DNA of 36,352 nucleotides from Helicobacteraceae bacterium (GTDB lineage Bacteria; Campylobacterota; Campylobacteria; Campylobacterales; Sulfurimonadaceae). The position numbers and the translations under genes were made by a program. Positions 17,399 through 26,447 of the stretch are shown here, one piece after another; position 1 is the first letter of the stretch, and each line of letters starts with the position of its first letter. The notes beneath the pieces were generated by a model, which was not told where the DNA came from, did no database searches, and was given only the letters and a program-made list of their open reading frames with translations. Where the stretch lies: NCBI GenBank assembly GCA_027063225.1, contig JAMOSG010000030.1:1-36352 (forward strand), given 5' to 3'.

Positions 17399-17406
17399 AT
17401 TTTACA
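17399..17406 (-). promoter_or_regulatory. Probable -10 element for argG
   Basis: On the minus strand TGTAAAAT places TAAAAT at 17404-17399, about 36 bases before the argG ATG, with A/T-rich DNA upstream and no clear -35 box, as is usual for epsilonproteobacterial sigma-70 promoters. Confidence 0.4.
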
Positions 17407-17454
17407 ATAAAAGAGATTAAAGTATTGTTAGTTATTATTTTTGATTTTTTGCTT

Positions 17455-17817
17455 TTATCCTTTGGAATCAAACAAAATACCTGTCACTTCTTTCATTTTT
17501 GGAAGAAATTCTGCTGCTTTTTCTGCAGGAAATCTATGGATAACACGGTTCTCTTTAGTGTCTATAACAGAGACATAAAAGATATTATCTTGATCTACAC
17601 CAAACTTAACATCTTGGTTCATTAATGATACAGTTTCATTGAGTTTGGAGATTAAAGAGTCCATATCTCCTTGAGAATTTATTTTTTTATTTTTCTCCTC
17701 TTCTTGCCCCTGATTTAAACGATTTTGCGTTTGAGTTGTTTCTTGAACACGAGTTTGTTTATCAGTTGTATCTAATTGAGTTTGTTGTATTTTTGCAACA
17801 TTTGCTATACCATCCAT
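17455..17817 (-). CDS. flaG: FlaG family flagellar protein
   Basis: A 120-residue protein with a disordered Gln/Thr/Lys/Glu-rich first half. The FlaG domain occupies the second half (about 50-118), with FGVDQDNIFYVSVIDT followed by NRVIHRFPAEK. FlaG proteins influence flagellar filament length in Campylobacter and others; the mechanism is unsettled. A strong TAAGGAG lies before the ATG. The gene stands alone at the point where the two strand blocks diverge. In C. jejuni flaG lies beside ubiD and fliD, so it seems to have stayed in the neighbourhood while moving relative to the haem genes. Confidence 0.85.
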   Translation of the reverse strand: MDGIANVAKIQQTQLDTTDKQTRVQETTQTQNRLNQGQEEEKNKKINSQGDMDSLISKLNETVSLMNQDVKFGVDQDNIFYVSVIDTKENRVIHRFPAEKAAEFLPKMKEVTGILFDSKG

Positions 17818-17921
17818 AACAATCTCCTTATTTAAAATACTATTACTTCTTTTGAATATTATATCGTTTCTTTATCCTTTTTTCTATAAACTGCCAAATA
17901 ATTTAAAAAAAAAGAAAGATT
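17818..17921. promoter_or_regulatory. Divergent promoter region of flaG and the MFS gene
   Basis: On the minus strand CGATATAAT lies at 17865-17857, about 40 bases before flaG. It contains a TATAAT and also resembles the CGATA core of sigma-28 promoters, but no convincing -35 TAAA is at the right distance. The plus-strand side has A-rich DNA and a weak GAAAG before the MFS start; no clear -10 is seen for that gene. Confidence 0.4.
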
Positions 17922-19115
17922 ATGAAAAGTTACTTAGAACTATTAAAAACAGAAAATATTTTAAGACGTTTATCTATTATACAACTTCTTGCCTATTTTG
18001 GGGCTTGGTTTAGCAATGTAGCAATCTATACGTTGCTTTTAAACTTAGATGTTTCAAAAAGTATCATAGCTTTTGTAGCGATGCTTCATTTTTTATCTGG
18101 TGTGCTTCAAGCACCATTTTCTGGAGCTATTATAGATAAATTTCATCCAAAAAAACTGATGCTTTTTTTAATTGGTATTGAATTTTTTTCAACACTTTTT
18201 TTACTCTTTGTTCAGAGTGTTGAAGAGCTTACTTTTTTATATATTTTAGTTTTTTTTAAGATGGCTGCAGCCTCTTTTTATTTTACAACAGAGATGTCGT
18301 TATTGCCTAAAATATTATCACATAAAAATTTGCAAAAAGCAAATGAACTACACTCAATGATTTGGTCATTTTCTTACACTGTTGGTATGGCAGTTAGTGG
18401 TTTTTTTGTTTATAGTTTTGGGATAAAAGCAGCATTTATTTTTGATGCTTTTATGTTTTTTGTAGCATTTTGGCTCCTTTTTGGGCTTGATATGAAACTT
18501 GTATTACAAAAGCAGCAAGCACATTTTTTGAAAATGATGCAAGAGAGTATTATTTACTTACAACAAAATAAAAAAGTGTTGCATCTTATGTTTTTGCATG
18601 GAATTGTTGGTTTTACAGCATTTGATGCTCTTGTAGCTTTAATGGTAGATGAATTTTATGTAGGAGTTATTGCAACATCTTTAGCACTTGGTTTTTTACA
18701 TGCTTTTAGAGCACTTGGACTTGTTATTGGTCCTATGTTTTTAGCAAAATTTATGGATAATAAAATGGTGGTTGTTATCTTCATTGCACAAGCTATAGCG
18801 ATTTATATTTGGGCTTTAGTGATGCAAAATTTTTATCTCTCTTTGGTTGCGAGTGTTTTGGTTGGTTTTTTTACAACCTCTTTATGGTCTTATACATATA
18901 CACTTATTCAAACAAATACAGATGCAGCATATCATGGTAGAGTTGTGGCATATAACGATATGATTTTTTTAGGTATAAGTGCTTTGAGCTCTTATGGAAT
19001 TGGTTTTTTAGCAACACATAGTTTTTCATTAGAGTCAATTACATTTTTCTTAGGAACAATGTTTCTCTTTGGTAGCATTTACTTTTTTTGGATAGTGAAG
19101 AAATTTAAGATATAA
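17922..19115 (+). CDS. Major facilitator superfamily transporter
   Basis: A 397-residue protein with twelve hydrophobic segments, evenly placed and divided into two sets of six by a loop at about 190-215. Features such as GIIDKF-like text (AIIDKFHPKK) between helices 2 and 3 match the MFS A-motif position. It is closest in form to the MFS_3/enterobactin-exporter-like branch, which contains many uncharacterised exporters. No substrate can be read from sequence. It is transcribed away from flaG and is followed by a possible promoter before argB, so it is likely a single-gene unit. Confidence 0.85.
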   Translation: MKSYLELLKTENILRRLSIIQLLAYFGAWFSNVAIYTLLLNLDVSKSIIAFVAMLHFLSGVLQAPFSGAIIDKFHPKKLMLFLIGIEFFSTLFLLFVQSVEELTFLYILVFFKMAAASFYFTTEMSLLPKILSHKNLQKANELHSMIWSFSYTVGMAVSGFFVYSFGIKAAFIFDAFMFFVAFWLLFGLDMKLVLQKQQAHFLKMMQESIIYLQQNKKVLHLMFLHGIVGFTAFDALVALMVDEFYVGVIATSLALGFLHAFRALGLVIGPMFLAKFMDNKMVVVIFIAQAIAIYIWALVMQNFYLSLVASVLVGFFTTSLWSYTYTLIQTNTDAAYHGRVVAYNDMIFLGISALSSYGIGFLATHSFSLESITFFLGTMFLFGSIYFFWIVKKFKI

Positions 19116-19138
19116 AAGAGTATTAATTAAATATAGGA

Positions 19139-19144
19139 TAAAAT
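19139..19144 (+). promoter_or_regulatory. Possible -10 element for argB and following operon
   Basis: GGATAAAATAC gives TAAAAT at 19139-19144, 33 bases before the argB start codon, in the only intergenic space before this operon. No matching -35 is clear. Confidence 0.35.
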
Positions 19145-19177
19145 ACGAGTAGTTATCTCCACATTTAGGAAAAATAA

Positions 19178-20029
19178 TTGAAAAAAAAGATAGAAACAGT
19201 CCAAACACTACTTGAGGCTTTACCTTTTATTAAAGAGTTTAGTAACGAAATAGTAGTTATAAAGTATGGTGGTTCTGCACAAACATCTCCAGAGTTAAAA
19301 GAGAAATTTGCAGAGGATATTTTACTTTTATATCTAGTTGGTATTCGCCCTGTAATTGTTCACGGTGGTGGTAAAAAAATTACAGATATGTTAGATGCAC
19401 TCAACATTGAAACAAAGTTTATAGATGGTCAGCGTGTAACTACAAAAGAGGTTATGAGAATTGCAGAGATGATTTTAAGTGGTGAAATAAATAAAGAGAT
19501 TGTTTCACTTTTAAATTCACATAGTGCAAAAGCTATTGGTATGAGTGGAAAAGATGCTCATTTTATTACAGCAAAAGCAAAAGATTTTGCAAAATTTGGA
19601 CTCACAGGAAATATTACTCATGTAAAAGAGGATGTTATTCATAGACTTTTAGATGATAACTTTATCCCTGTTATTGCTCCAATTGCAGCTGGAGAGGAGC
19701 TTGGACATCCAGGATTTAATATTAACGCAGATTTGTGTGCTTCATATATTGCAAAAAGTATAGGTGCAAATAAAATTATCTTTTTAACAGACACAGCTGG
19801 TGTTTTAAATAAAGATAAAGAACTCTTAACAAGCTTAACACAGCAAGATGTAGCAGATTTAAAAGCAGATGGAACTATCCATGGTGGTATGGTTCCAAAA
19901 GTGGATGCTTGTTTAGAAGCGATTGAGGGTGGAGTAGAAAAAGCACACATTATAGATGGTAGAGTAGAGCATTCTATATTGTTAGAGCTTTTTACAAGCG
20001 ATGGTGTTGGGACTGAGATTACACAGTAG
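19178..20029 (+). CDS. argB: Acetylglutamate kinase
   Basis: A 283-residue ArgB of usual length starting with TTG, preceded by TTAGGAAAAATAA. The amino-acid kinase fold shows VIKYGGSAQT at the start, VHGGGKKIT (the acetylglutamate/phosphate loop), FNINADLCA and IHGGMVPKV late in the chain. It phosphorylates N-acetylglutamate, the second step of arginine synthesis. It leads the plus-strand operon that goes on with polyprenyl synthase and haem genes, eight bases before the next gene, so arginine and isoprenoid/haem synthesis are on one transcript. Confidence 0.96.
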   Translation: MKKKIETVQTLLEALPFIKEFSNEIVVIKYGGSAQTSPELKEKFAEDILLLYLVGIRPVIVHGGGKKITDMLDALNIETKFIDGQRVTTKEVMRIAEMILSGEINKEIVSLLNSHSAKAIGMSGKDAHFITAKAKDFAKFGLTGNITHVKEDVIHRLLDDNFIPVIAPIAAGEELGHPGFNINADLCASYIAKSIGANKIIFLTDTAGVLNKDKELLTSLTQQDVADLKADGTIHGGMVPKVDACLEAIEGGVEKAHIIDGRVEHSILLELFTSDGVGTEITQ

Positions 20030-20037
20030 TCCTTAGA

Positions 20038-20436
20038 ATGAAGCATATTTTTTATCTTCTTTTTCTTTTTAGTTCCCTTCTTGGGGACTACAGAGATGTG
20101 CATAAACTCTCATCTAAAAAAGATGAGGAGATAAAAATTCATGTTCTTTATGGTGGTAAAGATAAACTTTTTAAATTTAGATGGACACTCTATAAAAATG
20201 GTGGTCTTGTGGTGCATAGAAACTATGACAGAGTTGTAGCTCAAAACGTTTTGTATTTAAACCATACAAATCAAAGTTTTAGGTTAAAACTTAAGCCAAA
20301 AAGTTCTTGGTATCAAGCTCCATACTTGTTAGTTAAATTTAAACAGTTTTCAAAAAATAAAGCAGAATTTGAGATTTACCTTTTCGATAGTGAAGAGGAG
20401 ATTAATTTGAAATATCCTAAAAAAGGTGCAAAGTAG
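20038..20436 (+). CDS. Small exported protein of unknown function
   Basis: A 132-residue protein with a signal-like N-terminus (MKHIFYLLFLFSSLLG). The charged body looks beta-rich (KFRWTLYKNGGLVVHRNYD, then RLKLKPKSSWYQAPYLLVKF). No cysteine stands at the cleavage site, so it is not a lipoprotein. I do not recognise the family; it looks like the small periplasmic proteins often found between argB and the polyprenyl synthase gene in Sulfurimonas-like genomes, but that is recollection. Its stop codon directly abuts the next ATG, so it is cotranslated with the synthase gene. Confidence 0.7.
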   Translation: MKHIFYLLFLFSSLLGDYRDVHKLSSKKDEEIKIHVLYGGKDKLFKFRWTLYKNGGLVVHRNYDRVVAQNVLYLNHTNQSFRLKLKPKSSWYQAPYLLVKFKQFSKNKAEFEIYLFDSEEEINLKYPKKGAK

Positions 20437-21324
20437 ATGCAAAGAGTTGAACAAGAGATAAACAGAATGATCCAAGAGGTGGATTACGATGAAGTAACAA
20501 ACCTTTTTAATAAACTAAGTGGTGGTAAAAGACTACGTGCGAAGCTTATTTTGAAAATAGCTTCTACAAACCCTAAAGCTCCACTTTTAGCTGCAATTGT
20601 TGAGCTTATCCATGCTGCTAGTTTACTTCACGATGACGTTATAGATGATGCTATGACAAGAAGAGGTGTAGCTTCTGTAAATGCAACAGATGGTAGTAAG
20701 GTTGCTGTAATGCTTGGGGATATTTTATATTCTAAAGCATTTACTGAACTTGTTGCATTTGATAAAGAAGTCGCACAAATTATCTCTGCTTCTGTTACTG
20801 CTTTAAGTAAGGGTGAAATGTTAGATGTCGCACTTGCAAAAACATTTAACATAGATGAGAAAAAGTATTTAGATATGCTCTATTTAAAAACTGCAACACT
20901 TATAGAAGCTGCTGCAAGTGCTGCTGCAACACTAGTGGGTAAAGATGCACAAAAGTATGCTTTATATGGAAGAAACTTAGGTCTTTCTTTTCAGATTATA
21001 GATGATATTTTAGATATTGTAAGTGATGAAGCAACTCTTGGAAAACCTGCAATGAACGATTTTGTAGAGGGGAAAGCTACTTTACCATATATTTACCTTT
21101 ATGAACTGTTGGATGAAGATGGTCGTAAAAAACTAGAATCTTTGCACGCTAAAAAAGCAACACAAGAGGAGATGCTTTGGCTTAAAGAGCAGTTTGAAAA
21201 ATATAAAACTATTGAAAAATCTTTCGAAGTTGCAAAAAAACTCTCTTTTGAAGCACAAGAGGCACTCAAAGATGAACCTGAATTGGTTGCAATTTTAGAA
21301 ACTATGTTACAAAGAAGTTATTAA
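20437..21324 (+). CDS. Polyprenyl diphosphate synthase (IspB-like)
   Basis: A 295-residue trans-prenyltransferase. The first aspartate-rich motif is DDVID (66-70) in LLHDDVIDDAMTRRG, and the second is DDILD (189-193) in FQIIDDILD. GGKRLRAKL lies near the start. The residues before the first motif are small (AASLL), which in this family lets the chain grow long, so it likely makes the side chain of menaquinone rather than farnesyl diphosphate. Exact chain length cannot be read. hemA starts within its stop codon (TAATG). Confidence 0.88.
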   Translation: MQRVEQEINRMIQEVDYDEVTNLFNKLSGGKRLRAKLILKIASTNPKAPLLAAIVELIHAASLLHDDVIDDAMTRRGVASVNATDGSKVAVMLGDILYSKAFTELVAFDKEVAQIISASVTALSKGEMLDVALAKTFNIDEKKYLDMLYLKTATLIEAAASAAATLVGKDAQKYALYGRNLGLSFQIIDDILDIVSDEATLGKPAMNDFVEGKATLPYIYLYELLDEDGRKKLESLHAKKATQEEMLWLKEQFEKYKTIEKSFEVAKKLSFEAQEALKDEPELVAILETMLQRSY

Positions 21325-22538
21325 TGCAGTATTTAAGTATCAGTTTTACGCATAAAAATTCTACTCTTGAGATTCGTGAAAAACTCTCCTTTTCATTTGA
21401 TGATGAGAAAAAAGTTTGTTTAGAAAAACTTGTAGCAAATGAAGCAATTAATGAAGCGATGATTATTGCTACATGTAATAGAATGGAGATTTTTTGTAGT
21501 TGTAATAACAGTGTAGAAGCAACAAAATATATTTTTGATGTTTTAGCAAAAAAATCTCAAATCTCAATAGATGAGCTTGAGGGTTTAGCAGATGTTTTTG
21601 ATGATAGTAGTGCAATATTTCATCTCTTTAGCGTTGCGGCATCACTTGATTCTATGGTTGTTGGTGAGACACAAATTGTTGGGCAACTTAAAGATGCTTT
21701 TCGTTTAGCTTACGATAGTGGTTATGCAAAAGTGAAAATTGCACGTGCTGTTAAAGCGGCTATTAAATGTGCTGCAGATGTTAGAAATGCGACAGATATC
21801 TCTTCAAAACCTGTTTCTATGGCGAGTGTTGCAGTTGCAAAACTAAAATCTGTTGCAAAAGATTTAACAGATAAAAAAGCACTTATTATTGGTGTTGGGG
21901 AGATGTCAGAGATCTCTGCAAAACATCTTAAAAACGCTGGTGTTGCTGTTACGATTATGAACAGAACAATTCATAAAGCACAAAATCTTGCAGCTGAGGT
22001 TGGTGCAGATGTTTTAGAGTATGAAAAACTTTCAAGTGCTATTAATGAGTACGATATTTTAGTAACTGCTACCTCTTCACCTACACCTATTATTACAGAT
22101 GAGATTATTCAACCATGCGATTTTGACAGATACTGGTTTGACTTAGCATTACCACGCGATATTGAGTACTCTAAAGGCAATAGAATTAATCTTTTTGTAA
22201 TTGATGATTTAAAAAACACAATAGATGAAAATTTGAGTGCACGTCAAAATGCTGCAAAAGCAGCACATAGTATTATAGGGCGTAATGTTGTTGCTTTTTT
22301 TGAGTCGATTAATATGCAAGATATTGAGCCAATTATTAAAGAGATATACAAAAATGCGTATGCTGCTGCAAAGGCTGAAACACAAAGGGTAGTAGAGCAT
22401 GGATATATTCCAAAAGAGTATGAGGCTCAAATTCAAAAAGCGTGTGAACAAACACTCAAGCGTTTTTTACACAACTATACAAAACAGATGAGAGAAAACT
22501 CTCACGAAGCAAATATTTTTACAAACTATACAAAATAA
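21324..22538 (+). CDS. hemA: Glutamyl-tRNA reductase
   Basis: A 404-residue HemA. The catalytic cysteine is Cys51 in ATCNRMEIF. VVGETQIVGQLKDA and the NADPH-binding IIGVGEMSE with MNRT are typical. The C-terminal helical dimerisation domain is complete. It reduces glutamyl-tRNA to glutamate semialdehyde, the first committed step of haem synthesis by the C5 route. It overlaps the polyprenyl synthase gene and lies nine bases before proS. Confidence 0.96.
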   Translation: MQYLSISFTHKNSTLEIREKLSFSFDDEKKVCLEKLVANEAINEAMIIATCNRMEIFCSCNNSVEATKYIFDVLAKKSQISIDELEGLADVFDDSSAIFHLFSVAASLDSMVVGETQIVGQLKDAFRLAYDSGYAKVKIARAVKAAIKCAADVRNATDISSKPVSMASVAVAKLKSVAKDLTDKKALIIGVGEMSEISAKHLKNAGVAVTIMNRTIHKAQNLAAEVGADVLEYEKLSSAINEYDILVTATSSPTPIITDEIIQPCDFDRYWFDLALPRDIEYSKGNRINLFVIDDLKNTIDENLSARQNAAKAAHSIIGRNVVAFFESINMQDIEPIIKEIYKNAYAAAKAETQRVVEHGYIPKEYEAQIQKACEQTLKRFLHNYTKQMRENSHEANIFTNYTK

Positions 22539-22547
22539 AGGAAACTA

Positions 22548-24254
22548 ATGAGAAGAACACAAGCATTTATACCAACTACAAAAGAAGCACCAAATGATGC
22601 AACACTACCAAGTCATATTTTTTTAGCGCGTGCAGGGTTTATTGCTCAAGTTGCTAGTGGACTTTACAACTATATGCCTTTAGCAAAAAGAGTTATTAAA
22701 AAGATTGAAAATATTATTAATGAAGAGATGGCTGCAATTGGAGCACAAGAGGTTGAGCTTAGTTTTGTAACACCATCTGAGCTTTGGGCAGAGAGTGGAA
22801 GAATTGAAAAATTTGGAAAAGAGCTACTACGTTTTAAAGATAGAAAAGAGAACCTTTTTGTATTAGGGCCAACACATGAAGAGATGATGGTAGATTTAGT
22901 GCGTAATCGTGTAACAAGTTACAAAAACTTACCACTTCATCTTTACCAAATTAAAACAAAGTTTCGTGATGAAGCAAGACCACGTTTTGGGCTTATGCGT
23001 GGACGCGAATTTATTATGAAAGATGGCTACTCTTTTCATGCAACAAAAGAGGACTTAGATAGAGAGTTTGATGCAGTTGAAGCAGCATATAAAAAAATAT
23101 TAACTCGTCTTGGGCTAGATTTTAGAATTGTAGAAGCAGATAGTGGTGCAATTGGTGGAAGTGGTTCAAAAGAGTTAATGGTACTTGCAGATAGTGGAGA
23201 GGATACAATTGCAGTATGTTCTAAATGTGAGTATGGTGCAAATATTGAAGCGGCTCAAAGATCTGCACGTAAAACTATTCCAGAAGCTCCAGAAGCAGAG
23301 TTTAACAAATTTTTAACACCAAATGTAAAAACAATAGATGAACTTGCAGAGTTTTTTAAAATAGACCCATACTACACAATTAAAGCAGTTGCAAAAAGGG
23401 TTATTTGGGAAGATAGTAGCGAAATAGTTGTATTTTACCTAAGAGGATGTGATACTCTTGAAGAGGTAAAAGCTATTAACGCTACAGAGGCTTTAGATAT
23501 TGTAGATGCTAGTGAAGAGGAACTTAAAGAGATTGGACTTGTTCCTGGTTTTATTGGGCCACTAGATCAAGATAAAGCAAAACATGTAATTGACAGTGAT
23601 TTAAAAGATGCAAAAAGTATGATTTGTGGTGCAAATGAGCAAGATTATCACTTTATTGGGGTAGATTTAGGTGTAATTAGTGAAGCTGCTTATTTTGCAG
23701 ATATTGCACAAGTTAATGAGGGAGATATTTGTCCACATTGTGATGGGGAGCTTAGCTTTACTAAAGGGATAGAAGTTGGGCATATCTTTAAACTTGGAAC
23801 GACATATTCAAGTGCATTAAAAGCTGAATTTTTAGATGAAAATGGAAAAGCACAACCATTTATTATGGGAACATATGGAATGGGTGTGAGTCGTTTGGTG
23901 GCGGCTATTATTGAGCAACACCATGATGAAAATGGGTGTATCTGGACAAAACAGAGTGCTCCATATATGGTTAATGTTATGGTAAGTAATATTAAAGATG
24001 AAGCACAAATGGCACTTGGTGAAGAGCTTTACGCAAACCTAAAAAATATTGGTGTTGAGGTGATGTTAGATGATAGAAAAGATCGCTTTGGTTTTAAAAT
24101 GAAAGATGCTGAGCTTATTGGTTTTCCATATACTATTATTATTGGAAAAGAGCTTGCAAATGGAAATGTGCAAATTTTTGATCGTGCTTCAAAAGAGAAA
24201 ACAACAGTCGCATCAGATGCAATTTTTGAAAAAATAATGGAACTTATAAAATAA
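22548..24254 (+). CDS. proS: Prolyl-tRNA synthetase, bacterial type
   Basis: A 568-residue ProRS of the bacterial form. Class II motif 2 is [17 protein letters not shown], and motif 3 is [18 protein letters not shown]. An editing (INS) domain lies between them at about 225-385, with [10 protein letters not shown] and an acidic TIKAV segment. The anticodon-binding domain is at the C-terminus. An AAAGGAAAC lies before the ATG. Its stop overlaps the fxsA ATG as TAATG. Confidence 0.97.
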   Translation: MRRTQAFIPTTKEAPNDATLPSHIFLARAGFIAQVASGLYNYMPLAKRVIKKIENIINEEMAAIGAQEVELSFVTPSELWAESGRIEKFGKELLRFKDRKENLFVLGPTHEEMMVDLVRNRVTSYKNLPLHLYQIKTKFRDEARPRFGLMRGREFIMKDGYSFHATKEDLDREFDAVEAAYKKILTRLGLDFRIVEADSGAIGGSGSKELMVLADSGEDTIAVCSKCEYGANIEAAQRSARKTIPEAPEAEFNKFLTPNVKTIDELAEFFKIDPYYTIKAVAKRVIWEDSSEIVVFYLRGCDTLEEVKAINATEALDIVDASEEELKEIGLVPGFIGPLDQDKAKHVIDSDLKDAKSMICGANEQDYHFIGVDLGVISEAAYFADIAQVNEGDICPHCDGELSFTKGIEVGHIFKLGTTYSSALKAEFLDENGKAQPFIMGTYGMGVSRLVAAIIEQHHDENGCIWTKQSAPYMVNVMVSNIKDEAQMALGEELYANLKNIGVEVMLDDRKDRFGFKMKDAELIGFPYTIIIGKELANGNVQIFDRASKEKTTVASDAIFEKIMELIK

Positions 24255-24694
24255 TGGTTTATTTTTTACTTTATCTATTTTTAGAAACTTTGGTTTCTGT
24301 TAATATCTCTTCGGCTATTGGTGGGTTTAATACATTTCTAGAGATACTTTTAAGTGCTTTGGTTGGTATTTTTATGCTTGCCAATTTCAGAGAAACATTT
24401 ATGTCAAGTTTAATGGCAGTAGCAACTCGTCAAATAGATATGGAGGAGTTTCAGCGTTTAAACCTTTTTACATTAATTGGTGCAGTGTTACTTATAATTC
24501 CAGGTTTTTTAACAGATTTTATTGGAATTTTGATGCAGTTTAGTATTGTAACAACATTGCTTATTAATCGTTTTGGAGTACAATCAAAAAAAGAAACTTT
24601 TGAAGAAGATTTTTATAAAAAAGAATATACAAAAAAGGAAGATGATGAAATTATCGATGTTGAAATTGTCAGCGAGCACAATACTATTAAGTAG
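24254..24694 (+). CDS. fxsA: FxsA family membrane protein
   Basis: A 146-residue membrane protein with FxsA form: hydrophobic segments at about 1-20, 28-46 and 75-110 and a charged C-terminal tail (KKEDDEIIDVEIV). E. coli FxsA relieves exclusion of phage T7 by the F plasmid when overproduced; its normal role is unknown. The last 50 bases also encode the start of the thiol oxidoreductase gene in another frame, so this tail is under double constraint. It follows proS, an order also known from C. jejuni. Confidence 0.82.
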   Translation: MVYFLLYLFLETLVSVNISSAIGGFNTFLEILLSALVGIFMLANFRETFMSSLMAVATRQIDMEEFQRLNLFTLIGAVLLIIPGFLTDFIGILMQFSIVTTLLINRFGVQSKKETFEEDFYKKEYTKKEDDEIIDVEIVSEHNTIK

Positions 24695-25481
24695 CACACT
24701 TTTAGCAAGTAGTGCAACAAAAGTTGAAAACTTTTTAGAAAACAACTTTAGACAAAACCCAAATGTTCAAGGGATTGTTGTAAAAGTTGTAAGTCAAAAA
24801 CCACTCAAAGAGTTAAAAGGGTGGAGTTCACTTATTTTAAGTGTAGATGCAACTGTAAAAATTCAAGGAATACCTCGCCATATTAAACAAAAAATGGTGT
24901 GGTTTAGTAATGGAAAATATCTTACAAAAGATTTAATAGATTTAGATACAGGAGCAACACTAGCAGATGGTGTGGCACCTGAATTTAAAGCAGAGTATTA
25001 TTCTAAAGCAAATCTTATTTATGGAAATGCAAATGCAAAACACAAAGTTGCAATCTTTTCAGATCCACTTTGTCCATTTTGTAAACGTTTTGTACCAGGT
25101 GCTATAGAGGAGATGAAAAAATCTCCTGATATGTTTGCAATTTATTACTACCATTTACCACTGAAAAATTTACATCCTGCAGCAGTAACTCTTGTTGAAG
25201 CTGCTGTAGCATTAGAACTTCAGGGTAAAAAGAATGTTGTTTTAGATCTTTATAAAGTAAATATCTCTTCAAGAGAACGTGATCAAAAGAAAATTTTGAA
25301 AGCATTTAACAAAACTTTTGGAAGTAATATAACAGTAGCAGATATCCAAAAACCAGCAGTGCAAGAGCATGTAAAAAGAGATGCTCAAATCGCAGAGGAT
25401 TTAATGGTTGCAGGAACTCCTACAATGTTTTTTGATGGAAAAGTAGATAAAACAAAACAAAAATATAAAGAGGCAAAATAG
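24645..25481 (+). CDS. Periplasmic thiol-disulfide oxidoreductase (DsbC/DsbG-like)
   Basis: A longer reading frame opens at 24573, but the start is placed at the ATG at 24645, five bases after AAGGA, because the sequence then opens with a signal peptide (about 1-24). The 278-residue product has an N-terminal domain (about 25-115) like the DsbC dimerisation domain. A thioredoxin-fold part follows with the active pair Cys143 and Cys146 (PLCPFCKRF) and a cis-proline loop in AGTPTMFF (256-263). It may isomerise or reduce disulfides in the periplasm, and cytochrome assembly is a possible use given the haem genes around it. In C. jejuni fxsA and hemC are, as I recall, directly adjacent, so this gene seems to be an insertion here. 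Confidence 0.82.
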   Translation: MKLSMLKLSASTILLSSTLLASSATKVENFLENNFRQNPNVQGIVVKVVSQKPLKELKGWSSLILSVDATVKIQGIPRHIKQKMVWFSNGKYLTKDLIDLDTGATLADGVAPEFKAEYYSKANLIYGNANAKHKVAIFSDPLCPFCKRFVPGAIEEMKKSPDMFAIYYYHLPLKNLHPAAVTLVEAAVALELQGKKNVVLDLYKVNISSRERDQKKILKAFNKTFGSNITVADIQKPAVQEHVKRDAQIAEDLMVAGTPTMFFDGKVDKTKQKYKEAK

Positions 25482-25484
25482 AGT

Positions 25485-26444
25485 ATGAAAAAATTAACCA
25501 TTGCTACAAGAGTTTCAGATTTAGCCTTATGGCAGGCATATTTTGTAAGAGATGAGTTGCATAAAAAGTTTCCAGATTTGGAGATTGAGCTAAATAAAAT
25601 TGTAAGCAATGGGGATAAAGTACTTGATAAACCTTTAGCATTAATTGGTGGAAAAGGACATTTTACAAAAGAATTAGAGGAGCAAATGCTTTTAGGTAAT
25701 GCAGATATGGCAGTGCATAGCTTAAAAGATGTTCCAACTTATATGCCAGAGGGTTTAGAGCTTGTTGCAGTTACAAAAAGAGCTTTACAAAATGATGTTT
25801 TTTTATCGCATAAGTATAAAACATTAGAGGATCTACCACAAGGTGCAGTGGTTGGAACAACAAGTTTGCGTCGCCGTATGCAACTACTAAGTAAACGTCC
25901 AGACTTAGTTGTAAAAGATCTACGTGGAAATGTAAATACTCGCCTTAGAAAACTCGCAGAAGCTCAGTATGATGCGATTATTTTAGCATATATTGGGCTT
26001 GATAGATTAGATTTACTTAAAGATATTCCTTATACTCAAAAACTCTCTCTTGATATGATGATACCACCAATGGGACAAGCTGCACTTGGTATTCAAATAG
26101 TACAAGGTAATGAAGAGCTTTTAGAGATTGCAAAAACATTGAATGATGAAGATACATTTTTATGTACTCAAATTGAGCGTGATTTTGTTGCACAAATTGG
26201 AGCTGGTTGTTCTGCACCTGTTGCTTGTAATGCAGTTGTGCAAGATGACGAAGTAACACTTCGTGTAATGCTTGGGTTTGCAGATGGAACAAATATTATG
26301 CAAAAAAAGCTTGTGCGTAGTGTGCAAGAGAGCCAAGATTTAGGAAAAGAGATGGCACAGCTTTGTATAAAAGAGGGTGCTTTAGAGCTTTTAAAAGAGG
26401 CAGAAGCAAACGCTTTTAAAGATGAGATGCCACAAAGGTTATAA
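25485..26444 (+). CDS. hemC: Porphobilinogen deaminase (hydroxymethylbilane synthase)
   Basis: A 319-residue HemC. Typical motifs are IGGKGHFTKELEE, the VHSLKDVPT loop and TTSLRRRMQL with the arginines that bind the growing chain. Cys242 in GAGCSAPVA holds the dipyrromethane cofactor. It polymerises four porphobilinogens to hydroxymethylbilane. It starts three bases after the thiol oxidoreductase gene and ends three bases before ubiD. The other haem genes of the early route, hemB and hemL, are not in the window. Confidence 0.96.
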   Translation: MKKLTIATRVSDLALWQAYFVRDELHKKFPDLEIELNKIVSNGDKVLDKPLALIGGKGHFTKELEEQMLLGNADMAVHSLKDVPTYMPEGLELVAVTKRALQNDVFLSHKYKTLEDLPQGAVVGTTSLRRRMQLLSKRPDLVVKDLRGNVNTRLRKLAEAQYDAIILAYIGLDRLDLLKDIPYTQKLSLDMMIPPMGQAALGIQIVQGNEELLEIAKTLNDEDTFLCTQIERDFVAQIGAGCSAPVACNAVVQDDEVTLRVMLGFADGTNIMQKKLVRSVQESQDLGKEMAQLCIKEGALELLKEAEANAFKDEMPQRL

Positions 26445-26447
26445 GAT

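Noticed and set aside
17880..17900. Sigma-54 promoter for flaG (TTTGGCAG on the minus strand)
   Set aside because: The GG element has no GC partner at the required distance downstream.
17818..17921. Replication origin at the divergence point of the two strand blocks
   Set aside because: No dnaA/dnaN genes and no TTATCCACA-type boxes in the gap, and it is only about 100 bases.
19639..20103. 154-residue open frame on the minus strand opposite argB
   Set aside because: It is antisense to conserved argB codons and to the start of the next gene, with no recognisable domain.
24573..24644. Longer N-terminus for the DsbC/DsbG-like protein
   Set aside because: It would place a lysine-rich stretch before the signal peptide; the ATG at 24645 has the ribosome site at the right distance.
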